Shown: positions 40,206 to 48,223 of the stretch, one piece after another
Numbering within the stretch: position 1 is the first letter of the stretch
How the letters are laid out: every line of letters begins with the position of its first letter
Assembly: GCF_030812215.1 (NCBI RefSeq)
Contig: NZ_JAUSSG010000007.1
Coordinates: forward strand, 372,001-436,000
DNA length: 64,000 nucleotides
Reading direction: 5' to 3'
Origin: Variovorax boronicumulans
GTDB lineage: Bacteria > Pseudomonadota > Gammaproteobacteria > Burkholderiales > Burkholderiaceae_C
Program-made: the position numbers and the translations under genes
Notes under the pieces: model-generated
Database searches by the model: none
What the model saw: only the letters and a program-made list of their open reading frames with translations
What the model was told of the DNA's origin: nothing

Positions 40206-41164
40206 GCCAGCAGATGACGACGATGCGCTGGCGCACTCTTCTTTCGGCCGGTGTGCTGGCCCTCGGTCTCACGGGCTGCGTCGGTGTCTACAAGGGCACA
40301 GGCGTCAGCATCAACAGCAGCACGCGGCTGGACGACACGCCGCGCATCGCGGTCATCTCGGCCTTCGAGCCCGAGCTCAAGCTGCTGCTCGCGCGCCTGC
40401 AGGGGCCTTCGAAGCACCGCGTGAACGGCGTCGAGTTCACCACCGGCACGCTCGAGGGCAAGCCGGTCGTGCTGTTCCTCTCGGGCATCAGCATGACGAA
40501 CGCGACGATGAACACGCAGCTCGTGCTCAACCGTTTTCGCGTGACGAGCATCGTGTTCAGCGGCATCGCGGGCGGCGTGAATCCGTCGCTGCACGTCGGC
40601 GACGTGACGGTGCCCGCGCAATGGGGCCAGTACCTCGAGGTGCTGATGGCACGCGAAACCGCACCCGGCAAGTACACCGCGCCGCCCTTCATCAAGGACG
40701 CCACGTTCCCGAACTTCGGCATGGTGCATCCGCGGCCGGTCGAGGTCCGCTCGGCGACCAAGCCCGAAATCGAGCGCAAGTTCTGGTTCGAGGTCGATCC
40801 GAAGATGCTCGAGGTGGCCCGCAGCATCCGCACTGTCGACCTCGCGAACTGCAGCGCCGGCAAGTGCCTCGCGCGCAAGCCCCAGCTGGTGATCGGCGGC
40901 AACGGCGTCTCGGGCCAGGCCTTCATGGACAACAAGGCCTTCCGCGAATACACCTTCAAGACCTTCCAGGCCAATGTGCTCGACATGGAAACCGCGGCCG
41001 TGGGCATGGTGGCCTACAGTAACGGCGTGCCGTACATCGCCTTCCGCTCGCTCAGCGACCTCGCGGGCGGCGGCGACGGCGAGAACGAGATGGGCACTTT
41101 CATGGGCATCGCGGCCGACAACTCGGCCAAGGTGATGCTGGCGTTCCTGGCTGCCTGGAAGTAA
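40202..41164 (+). CDS. Exported nucleosidase/phosphorylase-like lipoprotein (PNP/UDP superfamily)
   Basis: 320-aa protein of the nucleoside phosphorylase / MTA-SAH nucleosidase superfamily, unusual in having a lipoprotein signal (RWRTLLSAGVLALGLTGC). Superfamily marks are PRIAVISAFEPELKLLLARL, VFSGIAGGVNPSLHVGDVTV, NVLDMETAAVGMVAYSNGVP with the ribose-binding Met-Glu, and RSLSDLAGG with the catalytic Asp. It should act in the periplasm, splitting nucleosides so that bases or sugars can be imported by the transporter encoded around it. GTG 40202 overlaps the BMP stop (GTGA); ATG at 40214 or 40223 is an alternative. Substrate range is unknown. Confidence 0.82.
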   Translation: MSQQMTTMRWRTLLSAGVLALGLTGCVGVYKGTGVSINSSTRLDDTPRIAVISAFEPELKLLLARLQGPSKHRVNGVEFTTGTLEGKPVVLFLSGISMTNATMNTQLVLNRFRVTSIVFSGIAGGVNPSLHVGDVTVPAQWGQYLEVLMARETAPGKYTAPPFIKDATFPNFGMVHPRPVEVRSATKPEIERKFWFEVDPKMLEVARSIRTVDLANCSAGKCLARKPQLVIGGNGVSGQAFMDNKAFREYTFKTFQANVLDMETAAVGMVAYSNGVPYIAFRSLSDLAGGGDGENEMGTFMGIAADNSAKVMLAFLAAWK

Positions 41165-41177
41165 CCGCGCTTCCGCT

Positions 41178-41199
41178 CCCTTCCCCTCCAGGGGAAGGG
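41178..41199. repeat. Strong intra-operon hairpin between nucleosidase and ATPase genes
   Basis: CCCTTCCCCT (41178-41187) and AGGGGAAGGG (41190-41199) are perfect complements with a 2-base loop, in the 46-base gap before the ABC ATPase. With no T-run it is unlikely to end transcription fully. It could protect the upstream mRNA so that binding protein and nucleosidase are made in excess over the membrane parts. A ribosome site (AAGG, 41202-41205) lies just behind it. Confidence 0.5.
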
Positions 41200-41210
41200 G
41201 CAAGGACTTC

Positions 41211-42785
41211 ATGAACAGCACCACCATTCTTCGCCTTCAAGGCATCACCAAGCGCTTCGGCACCCTCGTCGCGAACGACGCCATCTCCCTCGACCTGCAA
41301 GCCGGCGAAGTGCTCGCGCTGCTCGGCGAGAACGGCGCGGGCAAGTCGACGCTGATGTCGATCCTGTTCGGCCACTACGTCGCCGACGAAGGCAGCATCG
41401 AAGTGTTCGGTGCGCCGCTGCCGCCGGGCAACCCCAAGGCCGCGCTCGCCGCGGGCGTAGGCATGGTGCACCAGCACTTCACGCTGGCCGACAACCTGAG
41501 CGTGCTCGACAACGTGATGATGGGCACCGAGCCGCTGTGGCGCCCGGTGTCGCGCCGTGCCGCGGCCCGCGCCCGGCTGCTCGACGTGGCGCAGCGCTTC
41601 GGCCTGCCGGTGCAGCCCGACGCGAAGATCGGCAGCCTCTCGGTCGGCGAGCGGCAGCGCGTGGAAATCCTCAAGGCGCTGTACCGCGGCGCACGCATCC
41701 TGATCCTCGACGAGCCGACGGCCGTGCTCACGCCGCAGGAGAGCGAAGCACTGTTCGCCACGCTCGCGCAGATGGTGGCGCAGGGCCTGTCGGTGATCTT
41801 CATCAGCCACAAGCTGGGTGAGGTGCTGCGCGTGTCGCACCGCATCGCCGTGCTGCGCGGCGGCAAGCTCGTGGCCGAGGCGCGCACGGCCGACACCACG
41901 CAGGCGCAGCTTGCGCTGTGGATGGTCGGGCATGCGGTCGAGGCGCCGCAGCGGCGGCCGGCAAAGACCGTGGGCGATGCCGTCTGCGTGCTCGACCATG
42001 TGAGCACCGCGTCCGCCAAGGACGGCGGGCAGGACCGGCTGCGCGAGGTGTCGCTGACGCTGCGCGCGGGCGAGATCACCGCCATCGCGGGCGTCTCGGG
42101 CAACGGGCAGGTGGCACTGGCCGAACTGCTCTGCGGCACACGCCGCGCCGTCTCCGGCTCCGCCCAGTTGATGGGCCGCGCACTGCCGCCCTCGCCCGCC
42201 CGGCTGGTGCAGCGCGGCGTGGCGCGCATCCCCGAAGACCGGCATGCGGTCGGCGTGGTGGGCGATCTGCCGGTGTGGGAGAACGCGGTGTCCGAGCGAT
42301 TGCGCAGTCCCGTCTTCTCTCGCTGGTCTGTGTTCGTTCGGCGTGCGGCTGCACGGCTGCATGCCCGGCGCATTGAAAAGGCATTCGACGTGCGCGGCGC
42401 CGGGCTCATGGCGCCGGCCCGCTCGCTCTCTGGCGGGAACATGCAGAAGCTGATCCTGGGACGCGCATTGCTCGCGCCCGAGCAGGTGGAAGACGCTGAC
42501 AACAAGAAATACCCGAACCGCGCCCCGCGCCTCATCGTCGCGCACCAGCCGACCTGGGGCCTGGACATCGGCGCCGTCGCCTACGTGCAACAGCAGCTCA
42601 TCGCCGCGCGCGATGCCGGCGCAGCGGTGCTGGTGATTTCCGACGACCTCGACGAAGTGCTCACGCTCGGCGACCGCGTCGCGGTGATGCACGGCGGCCA
42701 TCTCGGCGAAGCGCGCCCGGCCGCGGCGTGGACCCGCGAAGCCATCGGGCTGGCGATGGCCGGCGCCACGAAAGGCGCGCCATGA
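41211..42785 (+). CDS. Nucleoside ABC transporter, double ATP-binding protein
   Basis: 524-aa protein with two ABC domains in tandem, as in RbsA-type sugar and BMP-type nucleoside importers. Domain 1: Walker A GENGAGKSTLMSIL, signature LSVGERQRVEILKAL, Walker B ILILDEPTAVLTPQE. Domain 2 has the degenerate A-site GVSGNGQ usual in this family, signature LSGGNMQKLILGRALL and LIVAHQPTWGLDIGAV. An extra ~12 residues (EQVEDADNKKYPNR) lie between signature and Walker B of domain 2, longer than in most relatives. It is overlapped by the first permease as ATGA. Confidence 0.93.
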   Translation: MNSTTILRLQGITKRFGTLVANDAISLDLQAGEVLALLGENGAGKSTLMSILFGHYVADEGSIEVFGAPLPPGNPKAALAAGVGMVHQHFTLADNLSVLDNVMMGTEPLWRPVSRRAAARARLLDVAQRFGLPVQPDAKIGSLSVGERQRVEILKALYRGARILILDEPTAVLTPQESEALFATLAQMVAQGLSVIFISHKLGEVLRVSHRIAVLRGGKLVAEARTADTTQAQLALWMVGHAVEAPQRRPAKTVGDAVCVLDHVSTASAKDGGQDRLREVSLTLRAGEITAIAGVSGNGQVALAELLCGTRRAVSGSAQLMGRALPPSPARLVQRGVARIPEDRHAVGVVGDLPVWENAVSERLRSPVFSRWSVFVRRAAARLHARRIEKAFDVRGAGLMAPARSLSGGNMQKLILGRALLAPEQVEDADNKKYPNRAPRLIVAHQPTWGLDIGAVAYVQQQLIAARDAGAAVLVISDDLDEVLTLGDRVAVMHGGHLGEARPAAAWTREAIGLAMAGATKGAP

Positions 42786-43849
42786 TGCGGCTCGAACGAC
42801 GCCACGAAACCTCCCGCGCCGCGCTGGTGCTGGCGCCCATCGGCGCTGTCGTCTTCACCATGGTGGTGAGCGCGCTGCTCGTGCTCTGGGCCGGCGCACC
42901 GGTCGGCCGCACCTATGCGCTGCTGCTGCAGGGCGGCTTCGGCTCGGTGTTCGCGTGGAGCGAGACGCTCACGCGCGCGATCCCGCTGATCCTCACCGGC
43001 CTCGCCGCGACGGTCGCATTCAAGGCACGGCTCTTCAACATCGGCGCGGAGGGACAGCTCTTCGCCGGTGCCCTCGCAGCCGTGGCCGTGGGCGGCATGC
43101 ACGGCGGCACGGGTTTCGAGCTGTCGCCCTGGGTGCTGTTCCCGCTGATGATGCTGGCCGCCGCGGTGGCGGGCGCCCTGCTGTTGCTGGGCCCGGCGCT
43201 CATGAAGAACAAGCTCGGTGTCGACGAGGTGGTGACCACGCTGCTGATCAACTTCATCGTGCTGCTCGGCGTCTCGGCGCTGCTCGACGGGCCGATGAAG
43301 GACCCGACCGCCATGGGCTGGCCGCAGAGCGTGTCGCTGCAGTCCGACCTCGAACTGGGCAAGCTCATCGCCCAGACGCGCGTGCACACCGGGCTCATCT
43401 GGGCGGTGTCGCTCGCGGTGATCGTGTGGGCGATCTTCAAGTACACGGTGCTGGGTTTCGACATCCGCGCGGTCGGCGCGAATGCGCGCGCCGCCGCGTT
43501 CGCCGGCGTGCCGGTCACGCGCACCGTGGTGATGGTCGCGCTGCTCTCGGGCGCGCTGGCCGGGTTGGCCGGTGCCATCGAGGTGGCGGGCCGCACGAGC
43601 TACGTCACGCTCGACATGTCGCCGGGCTACGGCTACACCGGCATCGTGATCGCCATGCTTGCAGGCCTGCACCCGCTCGGTGTGATTGCGGCCGGCGTGT
43701 TCGTGGCCGGCGTGCTGGTCGGCGCCGACACCATGAGCCGCGCGGTGGGCGTGCCGACCTACATCGCCGACGTGATCGTCGCGGCCTCGCTGATCGCGGT
43801 GCTGGTGGCGACGCTGCTCACGCAATACCGCGTGCGGATGACGAAATGA
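42782..43849 (+). CDS. Nucleoside ABC transporter, permease 1
   Basis: 355-aa inner-membrane permease of the BPD_transp_2 type used with BMP binding proteins. Hydrophobic helices include VLAPIGAVVFTMVVSALLVL and WVLFPLMMLAAAVAGALLLL. Conserved loops are TLTRAIPLILTGLAATVAFK, LFNIGAEGQLFAGA and KNKLGVDEVVTTLLINFI; the C-terminal half has GFDIRAVGANARAAAFAGVP. It overlaps the ATPase stop as ATGA and overlaps permease 2 likewise, forming one translational unit. Confidence 0.92.
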   Translation: MMRLERRHETSRAALVLAPIGAVVFTMVVSALLVLWAGAPVGRTYALLLQGGFGSVFAWSETLTRAIPLILTGLAATVAFKARLFNIGAEGQLFAGALAAVAVGGMHGGTGFELSPWVLFPLMMLAAAVAGALLLLGPALMKNKLGVDEVVTTLLINFIVLLGVSALLDGPMKDPTAMGWPQSVSLQSDLELGKLIAQTRVHTGLIWAVSLAVIVWAIFKYTVLGFDIRAVGANARAAAFAGVPVTRTVVMVALLSGALAGLAGAIEVAGRTSYVTLDMSPGYGYTGIVIAMLAGLHPLGVIAAGVFVAGVLVGADTMSRAVGVPTYIADVIVAASLIAVLVATLLTQYRVRMTK

Positions 43850-44769
43850 CCGACCTGCTCGACATCCTCGCCAACCCTGCCTTCTGGGTCGCGGTGCTGC
43901 GCATCGCCACGCCGCTCATCCTCGGCACGCTGGGTGTGCTGCTGTGCGAACGCGCGGGCGTGCTCAACCTCGGCATCGAAGGGATCATGGTCGCGGGCGC
44001 CTTCACCGGATGGCTCGCGGTGTATGCCGGCGCACCGCTGTGGGTCGGCGTCGGCGTGGCCGCGCTCACGGGCATGGTGTTTGGACTGCTGCACGCCTTT
44101 CTCACGGTGGGCCTCGCGCTCTCGCAGCACGTCTCGGGCCTCGGCATCACGCTGCTCGCGACCGCGCTCAGCTACTTCGGCTACCGCGTGAGCTTTCCGA
44201 AGGTGAACACGCCGCCGACCATCACGCCCTTCGCGCCGATGGACTGGCTGCCCGTGCCCATCCTCAATGCGCAGACCGCGCTCACGCTGTTCGCGTTGCT
44301 GCTGGTTCCGGCGGTCGGCTGGGTGCTGTACCGCACACCGCTCGGCCTGGCGCTGCGCATGGTCGGCGAGAACCCGCAGGCGGCCGAGAGCCAGGGCGTG
44401 TCGGTCGCGGCCACGCGAACGGGCGCCATCGTCGCGGGCTCGGCGCTGATGGGCATGGCGGGCTCGTTCCTCACGCTCTCGGCCTTCAACGCCTTCTTCT
44501 TCAACATGGTGAACGGCCGTGGCTGGATCTGCGTGGCACTGGTGGTGTTCGCCTCGTGGCGGCCCGGCAAGGCCCTGCTCGGTGCGCTGCTGTTCGCGTT
44601 CTTCGATGCGCTGCAACTGCGGCTGCAACAATCGGGCGACGCCGTGCTGCCCTACCAGCTCTACCTGATGCTGCCGTACCTGCTGTCGATCCTCGCGCTG
44701 GTGCTGGTGGCGCGCAAGGCCAGCTACCCGCAGGCGCTCATGAAGCCGTACCGCAAAGGGGAACGTTGA
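43846..44769 (+). CDS. Nucleoside ABC transporter, permease 2
   Basis: 307-aa inner-membrane permease, partner of the preceding one. Landmarks are LILGTLGVLLCERAGVLNLG with IEGIMVAGAFTG, the AFLTVGLALSQHVSGLGI loop and RTPLGLALRMVGENPQAAES, which corresponds to the cytoplasmic coupling loop. It ends in a basic KPYRKGER tail. ATG 43846 overlaps the permease-1 stop (ATGA). The small secreted protein gene follows after one base. Confidence 0.92.
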   Translation: MTDLLDILANPAFWVAVLRIATPLILGTLGVLLCERAGVLNLGIEGIMVAGAFTGWLAVYAGAPLWVGVGVAALTGMVFGLLHAFLTVGLALSQHVSGLGITLLATALSYFGYRVSFPKVNTPPTITPFAPMDWLPVPILNAQTALTLFALLLVPAVGWVLYRTPLGLALRMVGENPQAAESQGVSVAATRTGAIVAGSALMGMAGSFLTLSAFNAFFFNMVNGRGWICVALVVFASWRPGKALLGALLFAFFDALQLRLQQSGDAVLPYQLYLMLPYLLSILALVLVARKASYPQALMKPYRKGER

Positions 44770-44770
44770 G

Positions 44771-45223
44771 ATGATGAAGACGACCGCTGCAACCCTGCTC
44801 GCCGCGCTGCTCTCGCTCGCCGGTACCGGCGCGCAGGCGCTGGGCAGCGACTACAGCTACGACACCTTCAAGACGCCCGATTCCGTGAGCTGGGTGCAGC
44901 TGTGCGGCACCTGGGGCAAGAACCACCAGGGCACCTACCGCGTGGTCCATGCAGACCAGTACGCGCAGTCGTTCCTTTACGTGCAGTGGATGACGCGCGA
45001 CGCCAACGGCGGCCTGCATGCCGAGCACACCGTCGCCATCGCCGAACTCGACAACGACCACGCCGAGATCGCCCTCACCGACATCACCTGCCGCGCCACG
45101 CCGCGCGGCATCGTGGTGACGGCGAAGGCCTCGTCCGGGCATGACGACAAGCTGCGCCGCGTGACGATCGAGGTCGGGCCCGCGGCGGGCCAATACCGGT
45201 ATCGGGCGCAGCGCACGCGCTGA
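44771..45223 (+). CDS. Small secreted protein of unknown function in the nucleoside operon
   Basis: 150-aa protein with a signal peptide (MMKTTAATLLAALLSLAGTG, cleavage after AQA). The mature part is beta-rich with two Cys (VQLCGTWGKN and LTDITCRATP), which could pair in the periplasm. Blocks such as YRVVHADQYAQSFLYVQWM and GLHAEHTVAIAELDNDHAEI look conserved but I do not recognise the family. It starts one base after permease 2, so it is surely co-expressed; an accessory role in periplasmic nucleoside capture is possible. Confidence 0.75.
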   Translation: MMKTTAATLLAALLSLAGTGAQALGSDYSYDTFKTPDSVSWVQLCGTWGKNHQGTYRVVHADQYAQSFLYVQWMTRDANGGLHAEHTVAIAELDNDHAEIALTDITCRATPRGIVVTAKASSGHDDKLRRVTIEVGPAAGQYRYRAQRTR

Positions 45224-45247
45224 ACGACAGTCCCAGGAACTCCCACG

Positions 45248-46528
45248 ATGCTCGACCTCCTCATCACCAACGCCACCCTCCCCGACGGCCGCGCCGGCAT
45301 GTCGATCGCCGTGCAAAACGGCCGCATCGCCGAGGTCACCGAAGGCCTGGACGCCCCGGCGCACGAAAAGCTCGATGCGCAAGGCATGCTCCTCGCGCCT
45401 CACTTCGTCGACCCGCATTTCCACATGGACGCCACGCTGAGCTACGGCCTGCCGCGCGTCAACGAGAGCGGAACGCTGCTCGAGGGCATCGCGCTGTGGG
45501 GCGAGCTCAAGCCGCTGCTCACCGCCGATGCGTTGATCGAACGCGCGCTCGCCTACTGCGACTGGGCCGTGGCCAAGGGCCTGCTGGCCATCCGCACGCA
45601 TGTGGACACGAGCGATGCGAGCCTGCTCGCCGTCGATGCACTGCTGGAAGTCAAGCGCCAGGTCGCCCCCTGCATCGACTTGCAGCTGGTCGCCTTTCCG
45701 CAGGACGGCGTGCTGCGCTCGCCGGGCGGCGTCGAGAACCTCACGCGCGCGCTCGACAAGGGCGTGGACGTGGTCGGTGGCATTCCGCATTTCGAGCGCA
45801 CCATGGCCGACGGCGCCGCCAGCGTGAAGCTGCTGTGCGAGCTGGCCGCGGAGCGCGGCAAGCTGGTGGACATGCACTGCGACGAATCGGACGATCCGCT
45901 CTCGCGGCACATCGAGACGCTGGCCTTCGAGGCGCAACGCCTGGGCCTGCAGGGCCGCGTGACCGGCTCGCACTGCACATCGATGCACTCGATGGACAAC
46001 TACTACGTGAGCAAGCTGCTGCCGCTCATTGCGCAGAGCGGCGTGGCCGTCATCGCCAACCCGCTCATCAACATCACGCTGCAAGGCCGCCACGACACCT
46101 ACCCGAAGCGCCGCGGCATGACGCGCGTGCCCGAGCTGATGGCCGCTGGCGTGAACGTCGCCTTCGGCCATGACTGCGTGATGGACCCCTGGTACGGCAT
46201 GGGCTCAGGCGACATGCTCGAAGTGGCGCACATGGGCCTGCACGTGGCGCAGATGACGAGCCAGGCGGGCATCCGCCAGTGCTTCGAGGCGGTGACCACG
46301 AACGCCGCGCGTGTGATGCACCTGCAGGACTACGGCATCGCGGCAGGCTGCGACGCGAGCTTCGTGCTGCTGCAGGCGCGCGATGCGGTCGAGGCGATCC
46401 GGCTGCGCGCGACGCGGCTCAAGGTGTTCCGCAAGGGAAAGCTGCTGGCGGAAACGCCGGCGGCCACGGCCACACTGCATCTCCCAGGCCGGGCAGCGTC
46501 GAGCAGCTGGATGATCTCCAGGGGCTGA
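45248..46528 (+). CDS. Cytosine-deaminase-like amidohydrolase
   Basis: 426-aa amidohydrolase closest in pattern to E. coli CodA, which turns cytosine into uracil. Metal site 1 is DPHFHMD; RTHVDTSDASLLAVDALLEV, DLQLVAFPQDG (substrate Gln), VDMHCDESDDP (catalytic Glu), LQGRHDTYPKRRGMTRV and FGHDCVMDPWYGMG follow the CodA order. The residue after the metal-binding Asp is Cys where CodA has Asp314, a position known to tune substrate choice in CodA, so the substrate may not be cytosine itself. A deaminase producing uracil would feed the URC genes upstream. It lies 24 bases after the small secreted protein gene. Confidence 0.83.
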   Translation: MLDLLITNATLPDGRAGMSIAVQNGRIAEVTEGLDAPAHEKLDAQGMLLAPHFVDPHFHMDATLSYGLPRVNESGTLLEGIALWGELKPLLTADALIERALAYCDWAVAKGLLAIRTHVDTSDASLLAVDALLEVKRQVAPCIDLQLVAFPQDGVLRSPGGVENLTRALDKGVDVVGGIPHFERTMADGAASVKLLCELAAERGKLVDMHCDESDDPLSRHIETLAFEAQRLGLQGRVTGSHCTSMHSMDNYYVSKLLPLIAQSGVAVIANPLINITLQGRHDTYPKRRGMTRVPELMAAGVNVAFGHDCVMDPWYGMGSGDMLEVAHMGLHVAQMTSQAGIRQCFEAVTTNAARVMHLQDYGIAAGCDASFVLLQARDAVEAIRLRATRLKVFRKGKLLAETPAATATLHLPGRAASSSWMISRG

Positions 46529-46532
46529 GCCC

Positions 46533-47036
46533 ATGCAGGGCCTCTCGTTCCGTCCGATGCAGGCCTCGGACCTGCCCCTGCTGCGCGAATGGCTCGGCCG
46601 ACCACATGTGACCGAGTGGTGGGGCCCCGCGCCGTCGCAGGCCGAAGTCGATGAAGACTACGCACCGATGCTGTCGCCCGCATCGACCGACCGCGCATAC
46701 ATCGCCCTGCTCGGCGAGGTGTCCATCGGGTATATCCAGTCCTACGTTGTCATGGGCTCGGGCAACGGCTGGTGGGAGGACGAGCGCGATCCGGGCGCAC
46801 GCGGCATCGATCAGTTTCTCGCCGATGCCGAACAGTTGAATCGCGGGCTGGGCAGCACGATGGTCCGCGCATTCGTCGATCTCCTGTTCCTCGATGCGGC
46901 CGTGACGAAGGTGCAGACCGATCCGTCCCCGAGCAATCACCGCGCGATCCGCAGCTACCTGCGCGCCGGTTTCCATGAACAGGGCCAAGTGATCACACCG
47001 GACGGCCCCGCCCTGCTGATGGTGCGAACCCGCTGA
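46533..47036 (+). CDS. GNAT acetyltransferase resembling aminoglycoside 6'-N-acetyltransferase AAC(6')-Ib
   Basis: 167-aa acetyl-CoA-dependent N-acetyltransferase. It shares with AAC(6')-Ib, nearly in full, the blocks IGYIQSYVVMGSGNGWWEDE, RDPGARGIDQFLADAEQLN, VTKVQTDPSPSNHRAIRSY and GQVITPDGPALLMVRTR, plus the N-terminal EWWGP. The Trp pair and the Asp of TPDGPA, altered in the fluoroquinolone-acetylating -cr variant, are in the wild-type state. It starts 4 bases after the deaminase gene in a chromosomal setting with no integron, att site or transposase. Whether it acetylates aminoglycosides, or a nucleobase-pathway amine, is open. Confidence 0.82.
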   Translation: MQGLSFRPMQASDLPLLREWLGRPHVTEWWGPAPSQAEVDEDYAPMLSPASTDRAYIALLGEVSIGYIQSYVVMGSGNGWWEDERDPGARGIDQFLADAEQLNRGLGSTMVRAFVDLLFLDAAVTKVQTDPSPSNHRAIRSYLRAGFHEQGQVITPDGPALLMVRTR

Positions 47037-47216
47037 ACAACGATCGCCGATTGCGTCGAGCCCGGACACGCCGATCCGCCCGCCAGCGACTCGCTGCGCA
47101 TCGGCAGCATCGCGGAACGGGATCGGCTGCCGCCGCGCAGGCAGCAGTGGTGCAGGTCGGCACTCGGCTGGTCGCAGGACATCAGCGGCCTGCCGGACAA
47201 GCCGACCCAATAGGGC

Positions 47217-47780
47217 TCATCCCCGGCCAGCCCGTTCGAGGTCGCACCACATGTGCACCTTCGCGAGCAAGGCGCCGTCGACCGCGATGGCCAGCGGCTC
47301 GATGCCGAAGACTTCGAAGCCGCAGCGCTCGTACAGCGTCTGCGCAGCCGCGTTGCCTTCGGTCACCGTGAGCTGCACCAGCCGCAGCCCGCCATGCGCG
47401 CGCGCATGGTCGAGCACGGCCTGCACCAGCCGGCGGCCGAAGCCAGCGCGGCGTGCCGAGGCCATCACCGACATGCCGAACAGCGTGCCCTTGTGGCGCG
47501 CACGCTCGCGGTCTTCGAAGCTCAGGCCGGCGGCGCCCACGAGCACGCCCGTATCGTCGAACGCGCCGTAGACCACGCTCGCCGCATCCGCCTCAGCGCC
47601 CAGGCGCTTCTCCCACCAGCCGAGCGGCAGGTCCTGGCGCTCGCCGACGGTGGAAGTGAAGGCACTGGGATGCGTCGCGTAGGCATCGAGCATCACGGCG
47701 CGGTAGGCCGCAGCGTCCGCGGCGGTCAGCCGGCGAACGACGTTGCGATCCTTCCGCGTGATTTCTTCAGAAGCGGACAC
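47217..47780 (-). CDS. GNAT-family N-acetyltransferase
   Basis: 187-aa acetyltransferase. The GNAT core is clear: VVYGAFDDTGVLVGAAGLSF (strands 2-4), GMSVMASARRAGFGRRLVQA with the R-x-x-G-x-G/R acetyl-CoA loop, and LTVTEGNAAAQTLYERCGFE near the end. The substrate cannot be predicted. The start is taken as GTG 47780 (MSASEEITRKD), which overlaps the end of the DUF3574 gene by 14 bases; no in-frame ATG lies before the core. The 180 bases between this gene's stop and the convergent AAC(6')-like gene show no feature I can support. Confidence 0.78.
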   Translation of the reverse strand: MSASEEITRKDRNVVRRLTAADAAAYRAVMLDAYATHPSAFTSTVGERQDLPLGWWEKRLGAEADAASVVYGAFDDTGVLVGAAGLSFEDRERARHKGTLFGMSVMASARRAGFGRRLVQAVLDHARAHGGLRLVQLTVTEGNAAAQTLYERCGFEVFGIEPLAIAVDGALLAKVHMWCDLERAGRG

Positions 47781-48213
47781 AGACGGATTGCCTTTCCTGC
47801 AGCACCGCCTCCTGGCCGAACTTCTTGCGGTACGTGTCGATGATGCCGGCAATGGCCGCATCGTCCTTTGCACTGCGTGGATGCAGCAGCACCACGAGCT
47901 TGGAGGGCTCGCGCACCACGCCGCCCGAGGCGCCGCGCCATTGGCCGACCGCATCGAGAACGGTCAGGCCCTGCGGGAATGCGGGGGTCACGGCGCTGTC
48001 GAGAAAACCGGCCCACTGCGCATCCGACACCTGACCGCCGGCCGGTATGGCTCGGCCGAAGAAGAGCGTGTCGCGCTCGAAGGCGTCAAAGCCGGCGTCG
48101 CAGGTTCTGCCCGCCGTCGACGCGGAGGGCAACATGCCGCAACCCGCGAGCGCGGTCACCATGAGCGCGATCAGCGCCAGGCGGGTGCGGGGAGCAGCGT
48201 GCGCCATGAACAT
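47767..48213 (-). CDS. DUF3574-family lipoprotein
   Basis: 148-aa predicted lipoprotein. The signal peptide LALIALMVTALAGC gives a lipidated Cys near residue 25. The mature domain has the DUF3574 pattern: RDTLFFGRAIPAGGQVSDAQ, FLDSAVTPAFPQGLTVLDA, GQWRGASGGVVREPSKLVVL and a final ERQSVCVRF. The family's function is unknown; most members are small secreted or lipid-anchored proteins. ATG 48213 is used; MAHAAP (48207) is an alternative. It ends inside the N-terminus of the downstream GNAT gene. Confidence 0.82.
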   Translation of the reverse strand: MFMAHAAPRTRLALIALMVTALAGCGMLPSASTAGRTCDAGFDAFERDTLFFGRAIPAGGQVSDAQWAGFLDSAVTPAFPQGLTVLDAVGQWRGASGGVVREPSKLVVLLHPRSAKDDAAIAGIIDTYRKKFGQEAVLQERQSVCVRF

Positions 48214-48223
48214 TCAGACCTTC

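Noticed and set aside
47037..47216. Open stretch of about 58 codons in frame with the AAC(6')-like gene after its stop
   Set aside because: No start codon of its own, no recognisable domain and no sign that the stop is a mutation; the AAC(6')-like protein ends where its relatives end.
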